From contig CAJUKT010000041.1 of the NCBI GenBank assembly GCA_910587255.1, positions 1 to 43,342 of the forward strand: DNA of 43,342 bases. Direction: 5' to 3'. A program made the position numbers and the translations under genes. The notes beneath the pieces are model-generated. The model worked only from the letters and a program-made list of their open reading frames with translations. It ran no database searches and was not told the origin of the DNA. This DNA comes from an uncultured Oscillospiraceae bacterium. Lineage in GTDB: Bacteria; Bacillota; Clostridia; Oscillospirales; Oscillospiraceae. How positions within the stretch are numbered: the stretch's first letter is position 1; each line of letters starts with the position of its first letter. Of this stretch, positions 23,670 through 31,486 are shown in pieces.

Positions 23670-23738
23670 ATCCTTTTCTCGCTCCTCATTTCTTGTTTTG
23701 GGCGCAAGCGCCCGCTCCTTGTTTCGGCGCAAAGGGGG

Positions 23739-23774
23739 GAAAAATAACCCCCGGCGGGACATTTCCCGCCGGGG
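23739..23774 (-). terminator. Terminator of the thiT-HAD operon
   Basis: On the minus strand CCCCGGCGGG / CCCGCCGGGG, 10 bp, followed by GTTATTTTT, starting about 20 bp after the HAD gene. Confidence 0.88.
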
Positions 23775-23795
23775 ATGGGCTGATTTAAGAAAGTC

Positions 23796-24608
23796 TTAAT
23801 AAACGCCGTCCAGAATCTCAATGGCCTGGGCGACGGCGTGCTCGTCGCAGCTGCCCAGCAGCCGGGCCCCCCAGTCCCGCACCTCCCGGGCGCAGTTGGC
23901 CGGGGCGAAGGGGATGGCCGCCAGCGCCAGCATGGGGATGTCGTTCTGGTTGTCCCCCATGCAGTAGAGGTTTTGGGGCGCTATGCCCAGCAGCCGGGCC
24001 ACCCTGTCCACCATGGCCCCCTTATTGCAGCCCTTGGCGGTCATCTCCAGCAGATAGCGGTTTGAGAAGATGGCCTCGCACCGGTCCCCCCAGAGGGAGA
24101 GGAGGCGGGCCTGCACCCGGCGGAGATAGGGCTCGTCCTGCTGGAGGATCACCTTGCTCCAGGGGGTGGGCATCTCGCCGATGGGGGCGAGGATCTGCGC
24201 GCCCCCCACCCGGGACAGGTGCTCCCGGGTCACGGCGTTGGGATTGTGGACGTAGATATCCTCGCCGTGGTACGCCTCAAAGCCCAGGTCGGGGAACTCC
24301 CGGCACAGCTGGGCCAGCCAGGCCGGGGCGTCCCCATCCAGGCGGGTGTCCGCCAGGTAGCGGCCGTCCGCGTAGTCGTAGATGGCCGCGCCGTTGGACA
24401 GCACCACAGGGGCGTTGAGGGGGATATCCTCCTTTTCAATCTGGGGGGTGAAGGTGCGGTGGGCCCGGCCGGTGGCCACGGAGAACCGCCCGCCCCGCTC
24501 CATAAAGTAGCGGATGGCCGCCCGGTTCTCGGGGGAGACGGTGTGGCTGCTGTTATATAAGGTGTCGTCGTAGTCCGCGAAGAAAAGCACGCCGTCGAAT
24601 TTGCCCAC
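23796..24608 (-). CDS. HAD superfamily phosphatase, Cof type
   Basis: A 270-residue HAD-IIB (Cof/YwpJ-like) phosphatase. Motif I is DYDDTLYN (D12 and D14 as nucleophile and acid), motif II is within FSVATGRAH, the lysine of motif III is in CNKGAMVDR, and motif IV is MGDNQNDIPML. Substrates of this class are sugar phosphates, FMN, pyridoxal phosphate or HMP-PP/thiamine phosphates. The gene follows thiT by 24 bp under a TPP riboswitch, which points to a thiamine-phosphate or precursor phosphatase; that is inference. Start is a GTG at 24608. Confidence 0.85.
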   Translation of the reverse strand: MGKFDGVLFFADYDDTLYNSSHTVSPENRAAIRYFMERGGRFSVATGRAHRTFTPQIEKEDIPLNAPVVLSNGAAIYDYADGRYLADTRLDGDAPAWLAQLCREFPDLGFEAYHGEDIYVHNPNAVTREHLSRVGGAQILAPIGEMPTPWSKVILQQDEPYLRRVQARLLSLWGDRCEAIFSNRYLLEMTAKGCNKGAMVDRVARLLGIAPQNLYCMGDNQNDIPMLALAAIPFAPANCAREVRDWGARLLGSCDEHAVAQAIEILDGVY

Positions 24609-24632
24609 GGGAAAGGCCCCCTTGTTCTTGTT

Positions 24633-25196
24633 TCAGGCGATATCCTCGCCCAGCATGTATTTCCGCGTGGGCTTGACGCTGCACAGCGCCACGCACAGCG
24701 CCACGGTGATGACGCCGGAGATGAGCACGGGGAGATTGTACAGGAAGGAGTAGATGAATTCGTTGTCCATGGGCAGGCCGTAGACATCGAACATATACTC
24801 CCCCCAAAGGGTGGCCCCGGTGATCCAGATGGACACAAACCGGCCCAGGCAGCCCAGGGCGGCCCCCAGGACCACGCCGGGCAGGCCCCGCCTGCGGCCC
24901 AGCCCGGCCAGGCCCAGCGCGGTGATGGCCACCACATAATCGCCCAGGATGGACTGCCAGCCGATGGAGACGCCCCCGCCCAGCATGAAGTCCAGGATGC
25001 CCAGGGCCAGCCCGGCCAGCAGTCCGTCCCCCAGCCCCCAGCGCAGGGCGTAAATGACGATGGGGAGCATCATCAGCGTGACGGAGCCGCCGTAGGGCAT
25101 CTGCCAGAGCTTGGGGAAGTACCCCAGGCCCTCCGCGATGGCCACGAGGATGGCCCCCTCCACCATGGCGCGCACCGCGTTGTGTGTTTTGTTCAT
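24633..25196 (-). CDS. thiT: ThiT, thiamine-specific ECF transporter S component
   Basis: A 187-residue membrane protein that binds thiamine and works with the shared ECF module (EcfA, EcfA', EcfT, not in this window). About six hydrophobic segments are present. The central WQSILGDYVVAI-like and YALRWG-like stretches contain the tryptophan and tyrosine residues typical of the thiamine pocket. The frame runs upstream through part of the riboswitch, so the ATG at 25196 after AAGGAGG is chosen. The identity is strongly supported by the TPP riboswitch directly upstream. Confidence 0.92.
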   Translation of the reverse strand: MNKTHNAVRAMVEGAILVAIAEGLGYFPKLWQMPYGGSVTLMMLPIVIYALRWGLGDGLLAGLALGILDFMLGGGVSIGWQSILGDYVVAITALGLAGLGRRRGLPGVVLGAALGCLGRFVSIWITGATLWGEYMFDVYGLPMDNEFIYSFLYNLPVLISGVITVALCVALCSVKPTRKYMLGEDIA

Positions 25197-25284
25197 ATGC
25201 CGTTCCTCCTTAAAATAAGTATACCGCAATGCAAACGGTGCAATGCGGTAAGCGAGAGAAACGACAACGGCCCATATCGTCGAA

Positions 25285-25386
25285 TTCACTTCCTACGCCG
25301 GCATTACCCGGATCAGGTACGAGGGACCGGGAGGGCCTTATCCTCCACATCACAGCCGGAAATGCTTCCAGCGCCCCTGTGATATT
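25285..25386 (-). ncRNA. TPP (thi-box) riboswitch
   Basis: Minus-strand RNA of about 100 nt with the class hallmarks: CACAGGGGCGC at the 5' side and ACCTGATCCGGGTAATGCC then GCGTAGGAAG at the 3' side. It lies between its own promoter and thiT. The ~85 nt between aptamer and ATG has no clear terminator, so control may be at translation initiation. Confidence 0.96.
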
Positions 25387-25408
25387 CCATTCACTTTGCG
25401 GCATTGCT

Positions 25409-25437
25409 ATTGTAAACTGCCGAGGCGGCGCTGTCAA
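25409..25437 (-). promoter_or_regulatory. Promoter of the TPP riboswitch-thiT-HAD operon
   Basis: On the minus strand TTGACA, 17 bp, TACAAT. Transcription would start about 15 bp before the aptamer. Confidence 0.9.
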
Positions 25438-25591
25438 GAGGGCTGGGCAAAAGGACGAAAAAAGCGGGTAAAATTTGGCGGTTTCGCCAGGGGCACCATA
25501 AAATGTGCCACAGCTCCAAAAATAGCGCCAAAAGACAACAAGATATGCCGCGGTAAAACGGGTGATTCAACCAGCGCTGGAAATTCAGGGC

Positions 25592-25620
25592 TTGACGGGA
25601 AGGGCAAAATAGTGTAGGAT
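25592..25620 (+). promoter_or_regulatory. Candidate promoter for the M23 peptidase gene
   Basis: TTGACG, 17 bp, TAGGAT, about 135 bp before the GTG start. The sequence from 25441 to 25591 shows nothing else that I recognise. Confidence 0.65.
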
Positions 25621-25625
25621 GTGCC

Positions 25626-25663
25626 TGTAACCGTTTTGTAACTCTTTTCGGATTATTTGTAAC
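25626..25663 (+). promoter_or_regulatory. WalR (YycF)-like box
   Basis: TGTAAC-N5-TGTAAC (25626-25642) fits the WalR consensus TGTWAH-N5-TGTWAH exactly, and a third TGTAAC lies at 25658-25663. WalRK controls peptidoglycan hydrolases in Firmicutes, and the next gene is one. The box lies just downstream of the promoter candidate, a position usual for repression; activation from another promoter is also possible. Confidence 0.75.
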
Positions 25664-25755
25664 TTGCCGGAAAACCAAGGGATGGGCCGGCCCGCCGGAA
25701 AAGCGCCGCAGGCGCGTGGGGCCGGGGCTTCCCGAAGCCAACAGGAGGGACATCC

Positions 25756-27597
25756 GTGAAGCAGACCGAGAGAGAGCATGAGAGTGTGGAGAAGGCAGTA
25801 ACGGGGGCCGGACAGGCCGGCCCGGACAAAAGAGAAGAGGGCGGGGCCGCCAGGCCCCAGTCCTGGAGGCAATATATCGAACAGGCCGAGGCCGCCGAGA
25901 AGCAGGCCGAGCGGGAGGCAGCCCGCGCCCGGGCCGCCCGGACCAAAAAGGAGAAGCGCTCCGCCGCCGCGCTGAAGCAGCGGGCAAAGGGCGCGCTGGA
26001 CAGCGCCAGGACCGCCCTGAGCGGGGCGAAGGAGGCGTTGGACGGGGCAAAGGAGGCCCTGGACGGAGCTAAGGCGGCGATGATCCGGGCCGGCGCGGCA
26101 GGCAAACGGGTGAGAAGAGGCGCCGCCCAGGGCAGGCCGGCGCGGGAGCAGGCCGCCCCGGCGGCCCAGGTTCCCGCCGTGATCCCGGAGGGAAGGTCCC
26201 GCGCGCAGGCTCCCGCCAAGCTGGGCAGGGTGGGCCGGGCCGCGGCCAGGGTCCGCAGCGTGGTGGACCGGCATCCGGTGTCCCCGCTGCTGTACGTGAC
26301 GCTGCTGGCGGTGGTCATCGGCATCAGCTGCTTCAACGGCAGCTATATCCGGGCCTACGCCATGAACGTGAACGGCCAGGAGGTGGGCGTGGTCTCCAGC
26401 CCCGACGAGAAGGATGCCATCGTCAGCAACATCGAGTCCCGGGCCTCCGACATCCTGGGGGAGCAGTTCGACTATGACGCGGACATTTCCATAACCCCGG
26501 TGTACGTGGCCCCCGACGAGCTGAGCGACACGACCCAGATTGAGGACACCCTGTTCAACGACGTGGGGGCGCTGGTCACCGCCTACGGGATGCGGGTGGA
26601 CGGTCAGGAGCTGGGCTACGCCCCCACCAAGGACGACCTGTACCAGCTGCTGGACGAGGTGGCCCAGCCCTACCTCACCCCGGACACCATCCGTTACCAG
26701 TTCGTGGAGGACGTGGAGGTCTACCCCATCGAGCTGCCGTCCAACACCCAGTATGATGTGGAGTCCATCCGCACCACCCTGGGCCAGCTGCGGGTGGAGC
26801 AGTCCACCTATGTGGTGAAGAAGGGCGACACCTTCAACGCCATCGCCTACTCCCTGGACATGTGGCCCAACGAGCTGTCCGTGCTCAACCCGGACGTTAT
26901 CGTGGATAAGCTGTGGGTGGACCAGGAGCTGGTCATCCAGCAGGCGGTGCCCTTCCTGTCGGTGGAGAACACCACCGAGGAGACCTACGAGCAGGAGATC
27001 CCCAGCCCGGTGGAGTATATTGAGACCGCCGAGCTCTATATAGGCGACAGCAAGGTGAAGGAGCAGGGCGAGGACGGCCTGGAGCGGGTCAACGCCCACG
27101 TCACCTATGTCAACGGCGTGGAGCAGGGCCGGGAGATTCTGGCCACCGAGACCCTGAAAGAGCCCACCATGACCTATGCCTACACCGGCACCACCCCGCG
27201 GCCCGTTACCGCCTCCAACGGCTACTTCATCTGGCCGGTGCGGGGCACCATCACCTCCAACTTCGGCGGGCGCAACCTGTGGGGCAGCTATGACTTCCAC
27301 CTGGGGCTGGACATCGCCTGCCGCACCGGCACCGCCATCAAGGCCGCCGACGGAGGGACCGTCATCAAGTCGGGCTGGAGCGGCAGCTATGGCAAGCTGG
27401 TGGCCATCCGCCACGACAACGGCTATGTCACCTACTATGCCCACAACTCCGAGCTTCTGGTGAGCGTGGGGCAGAAGGTATACCAGGGGCAGATCATCGC
27501 CCGTTCCGGCGCGACCGGCAACGTCAGCGGCCCCCACTGCCATTTCGAGGTGCGCATCAACGGCACCAGCGTCAATCCCCGCAACTACCTGCGGTAA
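25756..27597 (+). CDS. Membrane-anchored LysM-G5-M23 peptidoglycan endopeptidase
   Basis: A 613-residue cell-wall hydrolase. Residues 1-170 are cytosolic, A/R/K/E-rich, with coiled-coil-like repeats (SGAKEALDGAKEALDGAK). One membrane helix lies at ~178-195 (LLYVTLLAVVIGISCF). Outside follow a ~150-residue helical domain, LysM (~350-395, YVVKKGDTFNAIAYSL), a G5-type domain (~414-478) and a C-terminal M23 domain (~504-612). Zinc ligands are seen in FHLGLDIA (H and D) and in PHCHFEV (HxH near 594). The GTG at 25756 follows AGGAGG by 7 nt. The WalR-like box supports a role in wall remodelling. A long Ala-rich cytosolic tail is unusual for such enzymes. Confidence 0.9.
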   Translation: MKQTEREHESVEKAVTGAGQAGPDKREEGGAARPQSWRQYIEQAEAAEKQAEREAARARAARTKKEKRSAAALKQRAKGALDSARTALSGAKEALDGAKEALDGAKAAMIRAGAAGKRVRRGAAQGRPAREQAAPAAQVPAVIPEGRSRAQAPAKLGRVGRAAARVRSVVDRHPVSPLLYVTLLAVVIGISCFNGSYIRAYAMNVNGQEVGVVSSPDEKDAIVSNIESRASDILGEQFDYDADISITPVYVAPDELSDTTQIEDTLFNDVGALVTAYGMRVDGQELGYAPTKDDLYQLLDEVAQPYLTPDTIRYQFVEDVEVYPIELPSNTQYDVESIRTTLGQLRVEQSTYVVKKGDTFNAIAYSLDMWPNELSVLNPDVIVDKLWVDQELVIQQAVPFLSVENTTEETYEQEIPSPVEYIETAELYIGDSKVKEQGEDGLERVNAHVTYVNGVEQGREILATETLKEPTMTYAYTGTTPRPVTASNGYFIWPVRGTITSNFGGRNLWGSYDFHLGLDIACRTGTAIKAADGGTVIKSGWSGSYGKLVAIRHDNGYVTYYAHNSELLVSVGQKVYQGQIIARSGATGNVSGPHCHFEVRINGTSVNPRNYLR

Positions 27598-27605
27598 TCG
27601 AATGG

Positions 27606-27643
27606 AATTTCGCCCCCGGTGCAGGCCGGGGGCGAAATTTTTT
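27606..27643 (+). terminator. Terminator of the M23 peptidase gene
   Basis: Stem AATTTCGCCCCCGG / CCGGGGGCGAAATT, 14 bp, then T-rich tail; 8 bp after the stop. Confidence 0.9.
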
Positions 27644-27675
27644 GCCGAAATACCGAACAAATTTGCGAAAAGGGG

Positions 27676-27704
27676 TTGACAAGGTCGAACGAACATATTA
27701 TTAT
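27676..27704 (+). promoter_or_regulatory. Strong promoter for the 117-residue membrane protein
   Basis: TTGACA, 17 bp, TATTAT, followed by a ~105-nt leader. Confidence 0.82.
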
Positions 27705-27821
27705 AACGAATAGTAAAACAGATGGATGAAAAAACGCCTGTTCCAAGAGTGAAAAGAACCCGGTTTATGGGACCCAAGCCCTGTTATGCTGGGCCCATAC
27801 CAGATTAGGGAGGCTTTGGCT

Positions 27822-28175
27822 ATGAACACTGCTTATTACACACTGAGCACGTGGGGCGGCGGCGCCATGGCCGCCGGGTTCGACGGGACGGCGGACGCCG
27901 GGCGCCGGAGCGCCTTGGTGCGGCAGGGCGGGCGCGCCCGGGGCGGGGACAATGTGATCGACCTGAACGCGTGGCGGGCGGCCAACCTGGAGGCATGGGC
28001 GGACGGGGAGGCGTATGCCGCCGCGGAGGGGGCAGAGGCGGAGGAGCCGGAGCTGAGCGTGCCCGCGCCCCGGCCCCGGAAGAGCCGCCGGGCGGCTCTG
28101 CTGGCGGAGGCGGCCTCCACGGTATGCGTGGCCGCCGCGGCGCTGGCCATTATCCTGCGGGTGGTAGTGTTCTGA
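27822..28175 (+). CDS. Small tail-anchored-like membrane protein, unknown
   Basis: A 117-residue protein I do not recognise. The N-terminal ~85 residues are hydrophilic and acidic (VIDLNAWRAANLEAWADGEAY, EGAEAEEPE) and a basic patch follows (PRKSRRAA). One hydrophobic helix forms the very C-terminus (about 94-117, ending AIILRVVVF). That suggests a cytosolic protein anchored by its tail. The frame is open from 27786, but GGGAGG sits 8 nt before the ATG at 27822. It has its own strong promoter and terminator. Tail-anchored small proteins are sometimes cell-division or envelope factors; no role is claimed. Confidence 0.65.
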   Translation: MNTAYYTLSTWGGGAMAAGFDGTADAGRRSALVRQGGRARGGDNVIDLNAWRAANLEAWADGEAYAAAEGAEAEEPELSVPAPRPRKSRRAALLAEAASTVCVAAAALAIILRVVVF

Positions 28176-28181
28176 GACGGG

Positions 28182-28214
28182 AAAGGGGACTGACGGGGTC
28201 AGTCCCCTTTTTTT
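28182..28214 (+). terminator. Terminator of the small membrane protein gene
   Basis: Stem AAAGGGGACTGAC / GTCAGTCCCCTTT with T7 tail. Confidence 0.92.
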
Positions 28215-28253
28215 GCCCGATTTGGGGCGTCCAGGCCGCTTTCCAGGGGATTA

Positions 28254-28415
28254 AGAAGCTGTACCAATAACCTCAGCACCCAGCTTTGCGGCCAAAGCTG
28301 CCGCCGGCCGCGTTGAAAAATCTTGAAATACACCAAGTATTCCCGGGATTTTTCGCCTTGCCACCGGCAATTTTGACGCGCGAATCTGAATACTTCGGCG
28401 ATTGGTACAGCTTCT
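28254..28415 (+). repeat. Palindromic MITE-like element, copy B
   Basis: A 162-bp element with perfect 15-bp terminal inverted repeats AGAAGCTGTACCAAT / ATTGGTACAGCTTCT and imperfectly complementary arms (GAAAAATC / GATTTTTC, CCGCCGGC / GCCACCGGC). It is clearly homologous to copy A. No open frame of note. It ends 5 bp before the -35 of the nfnA promoter and takes up most of the 28215-28515 gap. Confidence 0.88.
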
Positions 28416-28419
28416 AAAA

Positions 28420-28448
28420 TTGACGGGCGGGGCAGGTTGTGCTACAAT
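28420..28448 (+). promoter_or_regulatory. Promoter for nfnAB
   Basis: TTGACG, 17 bp, TACAAT, immediately right of MITE copy B, about 68 bp before the nfnA ATG. Confidence 0.82.
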
Positions 28449-28515
28449 GTTGAAAATCAGCCCATGGCGTACCGCGTTGCGAAGGCGCTGATATCCATAG
28501 GAAAGAGGAGAAGCT

Positions 28516-29358
28516 ATGTATCGGATTGTGAAAAAACGGGTGCTCAATCCCACCGTGTCCCTGATGGAGATCGAGGCCCCCGCCGTGGCCCGCAAGGCTG
28601 AGCCCGGCCAGTTCATCATCCTCCGGGTGGACGAAGAGGGGGAGCGCATCCCCCTGACCATCGCCGATTTCGACCGGGAGCGGGGCACCGTCACCATCAT
28701 CTATCAGGTGGTAGGCGCCACCACCGAAAAGCTCAACCACAGGTCGGAGGGGGACTTCCTCCAGGACTTTGTGGGCCCCCTGGGCCGCGCCACCGAGACC
28801 GAGGGCCTGAAGCGGGTGGCCGTGGTGGGGGGCGGCGTGGGCACCGCCATCGCCTATCCTGTGGCCAAGAAGCTCCATGACGTGGGCTGCTGCGTGGACC
28901 TCATCGTGGGCTTCCGAAGCAGGGATCTGGTGATTCTGGAGGACGAGTTCAAGGCCGCCTCCACCCAGCTCATCATCGGCACCGACGACGGGTCCTACGG
29001 CAAGAAGGCGCTGGTCACCGACCTGTTGAAGGAGCAGATCGAGGCGGGGGCCCAGTACGACCGGGTGATCGCCATCGGCCCGGTGGTTATGATGAAGTTC
29101 GTGTGCCAGCTCACCAGGGAATATAACATCCCCACCGTGGTGTCCATGAACCCCATCATGATCGACGGCACCGGCATGTGCGGCGGCTGCCGCCTGTCGG
29201 TGGGGGGGGAGACCAAGTTCGCCTGCGTGGACGGCCCGGAGTTTGACGGCCATAAGGTGGACTTCGACGAGGCCATGGCCCGGAGCGCTATGTACAAGGA
29301 TTTTGAGCGCCACGCCCATGAGCAGGCGTGTAACCTGTTCAAACAGGAGGTGCGGTAA
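28516..29358 (+). CDS. nfnA: NfnA-type subunit: ferredoxin-NAD(P)+ oxidoreductase, FAD/[2Fe-2S]
   Basis: A 280-residue protein of the dihydroorotate-dehydrogenase electron-transfer family. The N-terminal FAD-binding barrel (~1-95, EPGQFIILR-type and IPLTIADFD stretches) is followed by the NAD-binding domain (VAVVGGGVGTAIAYPVAKKL) and a C-terminal [2Fe-2S] site in MCGGCRLSVGGE...FACVDGPEFDG. With the next gene it forms the NADH-dependent reduced-ferredoxin:NADP+ oxidoreductase, which couples NADPH, NADH and ferredoxin by electron bifurcation in the cytosol. SulfDH annotation (sulfide dehydrogenase subunit B) is the common alternative name. ATG at 28516 after GAGGAG. Confidence 0.9.
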   Translation: MYRIVKKRVLNPTVSLMEIEAPAVARKAEPGQFIILRVDEEGERIPLTIADFDRERGTVTIIYQVVGATTEKLNHRSEGDFLQDFVGPLGRATETEGLKRVAVVGGGVGTAIAYPVAKKLHDVGCCVDLIVGFRSRDLVILEDEFKAASTQLIIGTDDGSYGKKALVTDLLKEQIEAGAQYDRVIAIGPVVMMKFVCQLTREYNIPTVVSMNPIMIDGTGMCGGCRLSVGGETKFACVDGPEFDGHKVDFDEAMARSAMYKDFERHAHEQACNLFKQEVR

Positions 29359-29359
29359 C

Positions 29360-30769
29360 ATGCCCAACATGAGAGCGGATAAAAACCCCATGCCCCACCA
29401 GGACCCCCAGGTCCGGGCGGGTAACTTTGACGAGGTGGCCCTGGGCTACACCCGGGAGCAGGCCATGGACGAGGCCGCCCGGTGCCTCAATTGCAGGAAC
29501 ATGCCCTGCGTGGCCGGGTGCCCGGTGAAAATCCATATCCCCCAGTTCATCGCCAAGGTGGCGGAGGGGGATTTCGAGGGGGCGTACCAGATCATCGCCA
29601 GGGACAGCGCCCTGCCCGCCGTGTGCGGCCGCGTCTGCCCCCAGGAGAGCCAGTGCGAGGCCAAGTGCGTCCGCGGCATCAAGCACGAGCCGGTGGGCAT
29701 CGGCCGCCTGGAGCGGTTTGTGGCCGACTGGCACAACGCCAACGCCACCGAGAAGCCCCAAAAGCCCGCCCCCAACGGCCATAAGGTGGCGGTGATCGGT
29801 TCGGGCCCGGCGGGGCTGACCTGCGCCGGGGATCTGGCTAAGAAGGGCTATGACGTGACGGTCTTCGAGGCCCTGCACCTGGCGGGGGGCGTGCTGGTGT
29901 ACGGCATCCCCGAGTTCCGCCTGCCCAAGTCCATCGTGCAGAAGGAGGTGGACACCCTCAAGGAGCTGGGCGTGAAGATCGAGACCAACATGGTCGTGGG
30001 ACGCTGCATCACCATCGACGAGCTGAAGGAGGGGATGGGCTTTGAGGCGGTGTTCATCGGCTCCGGCGCGGGATTGCCCAAATTCATGAACATCCCCGGC
30101 GAGAACCTGAAGGGCGTCTACTCCGCAAACGAGTTCCTCACCCGCATCAACCTGATGAAGGCGTATCAAGAGGGTTCCGACACCCCCATCCAGCGCTCCG
30201 CCAAGGTGGCGGTGGTGGGCGGCGGCAACGTGGCCATGGACGCCGCCCGGTGCGCCAAGCGGCTGGGGGCCCAGGTGTACATCGTCTACCGCCGCTCCGA
30301 GGCCGAGCTGCCCGCCCGGGCCGAGGAGGTGGAGCACGCCAAGGAGGAGGGCATCATCTTCAAAACCCTCACCAACCCCACCGAGATTTTGGGCTTCCAC
30401 AACCCGGACGACCCCAGGGACCCCCGGAACGGCTCCGTGGCGGGCATCCGCTGCGTGGAGATGGAGCTGGGGGAGCCGGATTCCTCCGGCCGCCGCCGCC
30501 CCATCGTGAAAGCCGGAAGCGAGTTCGATATCGAGCTGGACTGCGTCATCATGGCCCTGGGCACCAGCCCCAACCCGCTGATCAAGTCCACCACCCAGGG
30601 GCTGGACACCGAGAAATGGGGCGGCATCATCGCCGATGAGAACGGCCTCACCAGCCGGGAGAACGTGTACGCCGGGGGCGACGCCGTGACGGGGGCCGCC
30701 ACCGTCATCCTGGCCATGGGCGCGGGCAAGACCGCCGCCCGCGCCATTGACGAGGCCCTTTCCAAATAG
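29360..30769 (+). CDS. nfnB: NfnB-type subunit / glutamate synthase small-subunit homologue
   Basis: A 469-residue flavoprotein. The N-terminal ~120 residues hold two cysteine clusters for [4Fe-4S] centres (CLNCRNMPCVAGCP and CGRVCPQESQCEAKC). Then come an FAD motif VAVIGSGPAGLTCAGDLAKK, an NADPH motif VAVVGGGNVAMDAARCAKR and the final YAGGDAVTGAATVILAMGAGK. No glutamine amidotransferase or large synthase domain is encoded nearby. Together with nfnA one base upstream, this favours NfnB over glutamate synthase, although databases often label it gltA. The ATG at 29360 follows AGGAGG. A terminator follows. Confidence 0.9.
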   Translation: MPNMRADKNPMPHQDPQVRAGNFDEVALGYTREQAMDEAARCLNCRNMPCVAGCPVKIHIPQFIAKVAEGDFEGAYQIIARDSALPAVCGRVCPQESQCEAKCVRGIKHEPVGIGRLERFVADWHNANATEKPQKPAPNGHKVAVIGSGPAGLTCAGDLAKKGYDVTVFEALHLAGGVLVYGIPEFRLPKSIVQKEVDTLKELGVKIETNMVVGRCITIDELKEGMGFEAVFIGSGAGLPKFMNIPGENLKGVYSANEFLTRINLMKAYQEGSDTPIQRSAKVAVVGGGNVAMDAARCAKRLGAQVYIVYRRSEAELPARAEEVEHAKEEGIIFKTLTNPTEILGFHNPDDPRDPRNGSVAGIRCVEMELGEPDSSGRRRPIVKAGSEFDIELDCVIMALGTSPNPLIKSTTQGLDTEKWGGIIADENGLTSRENVYAGGDAVTGAATVILAMGAGKTAARAIDEALSK

Positions 30770-30788
30770 GAAAAGTTGTGATATAATG

Positions 30789-30820
30789 ACTGCCGGGGCG
30801 AAAGCCCTGGCAGTTTTTTT
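30789..30820 (+). terminator. Terminator of nfnAB
   Basis: Stem ACTGCCGGGGC / GCCCTGGCAGT with GAAA loop and T7. A TATAAT at 30782-30787 just before it (TTTCCA, 17 bp upstream) would start transcription inside the hairpin and could serve the next gene. Confidence 0.9.
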
Positions 30821-30833
30821 GAGGTGAGGCATC

Positions 30834-31469
30834 ATGGCCAAGATGACCATAAGCCGCCAGCTGAGTGAGCTGGAGCCGGACAAGAAGTTGGTTCATTATG
30901 TCCCAAATGGGGCGGTGATTGGCTATGCCCGCCAAACCAACGGCTTTGCCATGGAGGATATTGAGGTTTTCCGGGACGGCGCGCCAAACCTCAGCCTGCG
31001 GGAGACAGACCGCTGGTTTTGGGTCTGCTGGCGATGGCTGCTGTGGTTTTCCCTGCTTGTGCAGATGTTCTTTTCCACGCGGTACAAGGTTTTTGAGGGA
31101 GAGGAGATGGTGGGCGGATCTTTGGAGCGTCGCACCAGGCCCGCCATGACCTTCCGTATCCACCAGGACGAGTACCGCTTGTTCTTTCACGCCGGAAATC
31201 GGTTCTCCCTGACCAAAAACGGCGTGCAGACGGCCCTGTACGCCAAGCGCCCGGAGGGCTCCGCGCACCGCGCCGCGCCTGACTGGCCGGCCCATACCTA
31301 CGATGTCCTCTATGAGACGGGAGAACAGGCAGATGTGGTCCGGCTGTTCTGCCTGTTCATTGACAAAAGATTTTTCCTCCATTACAATTACGGCGGACGC
31401 TCCCACCAGAAATACATTGTAATCCATGACCCGTATTCCCACCATGCGCTGTGGCAGCCCAAAGAATAG
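30834..31469 (+). CDS. Unknown single-span membrane protein
   Basis: A 211-residue protein without a family I can name. One hydrophobic segment with many tryptophans and phenylalanines (~61-80, RWFWVCWRWLLWFSLLVQMF) separates a ~58-residue N-terminal part from a ~130-residue C-terminal part rich in H, F and Y. Codon use is noticeably less GC-biased than the neighbours, hinting at separate ancestry. ATG at 30834 after GAGGTGAGG. It is the first gene of a rightward series; the next gene starts 18 bp after its stop. Confidence 0.6.
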   Translation: MAKMTISRQLSELEPDKKLVHYVPNGAVIGYARQTNGFAMEDIEVFRDGAPNLSLRETDRWFWVCWRWLLWFSLLVQMFFSTRYKVFEGEEMVGGSLERRTRPAMTFRIHQDEYRLFFHAGNRFSLTKNGVQTALYAKRPEGSAHRAAPDWPAHTYDVLYETGEQADVVRLFCLFIDKRFFLHYNYGGRSHQKYIVIHDPYSHHALWQPKE

Positions 31470-31486
31470 GAGGCGGAAGAATTCCG

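Noticed and set aside
27676..27720. LexA (SOS) box in CGAACGAACATATTATTATAACG
   Set aside because: Only one CGAAC half-site fits; the GTTCG half is missing.
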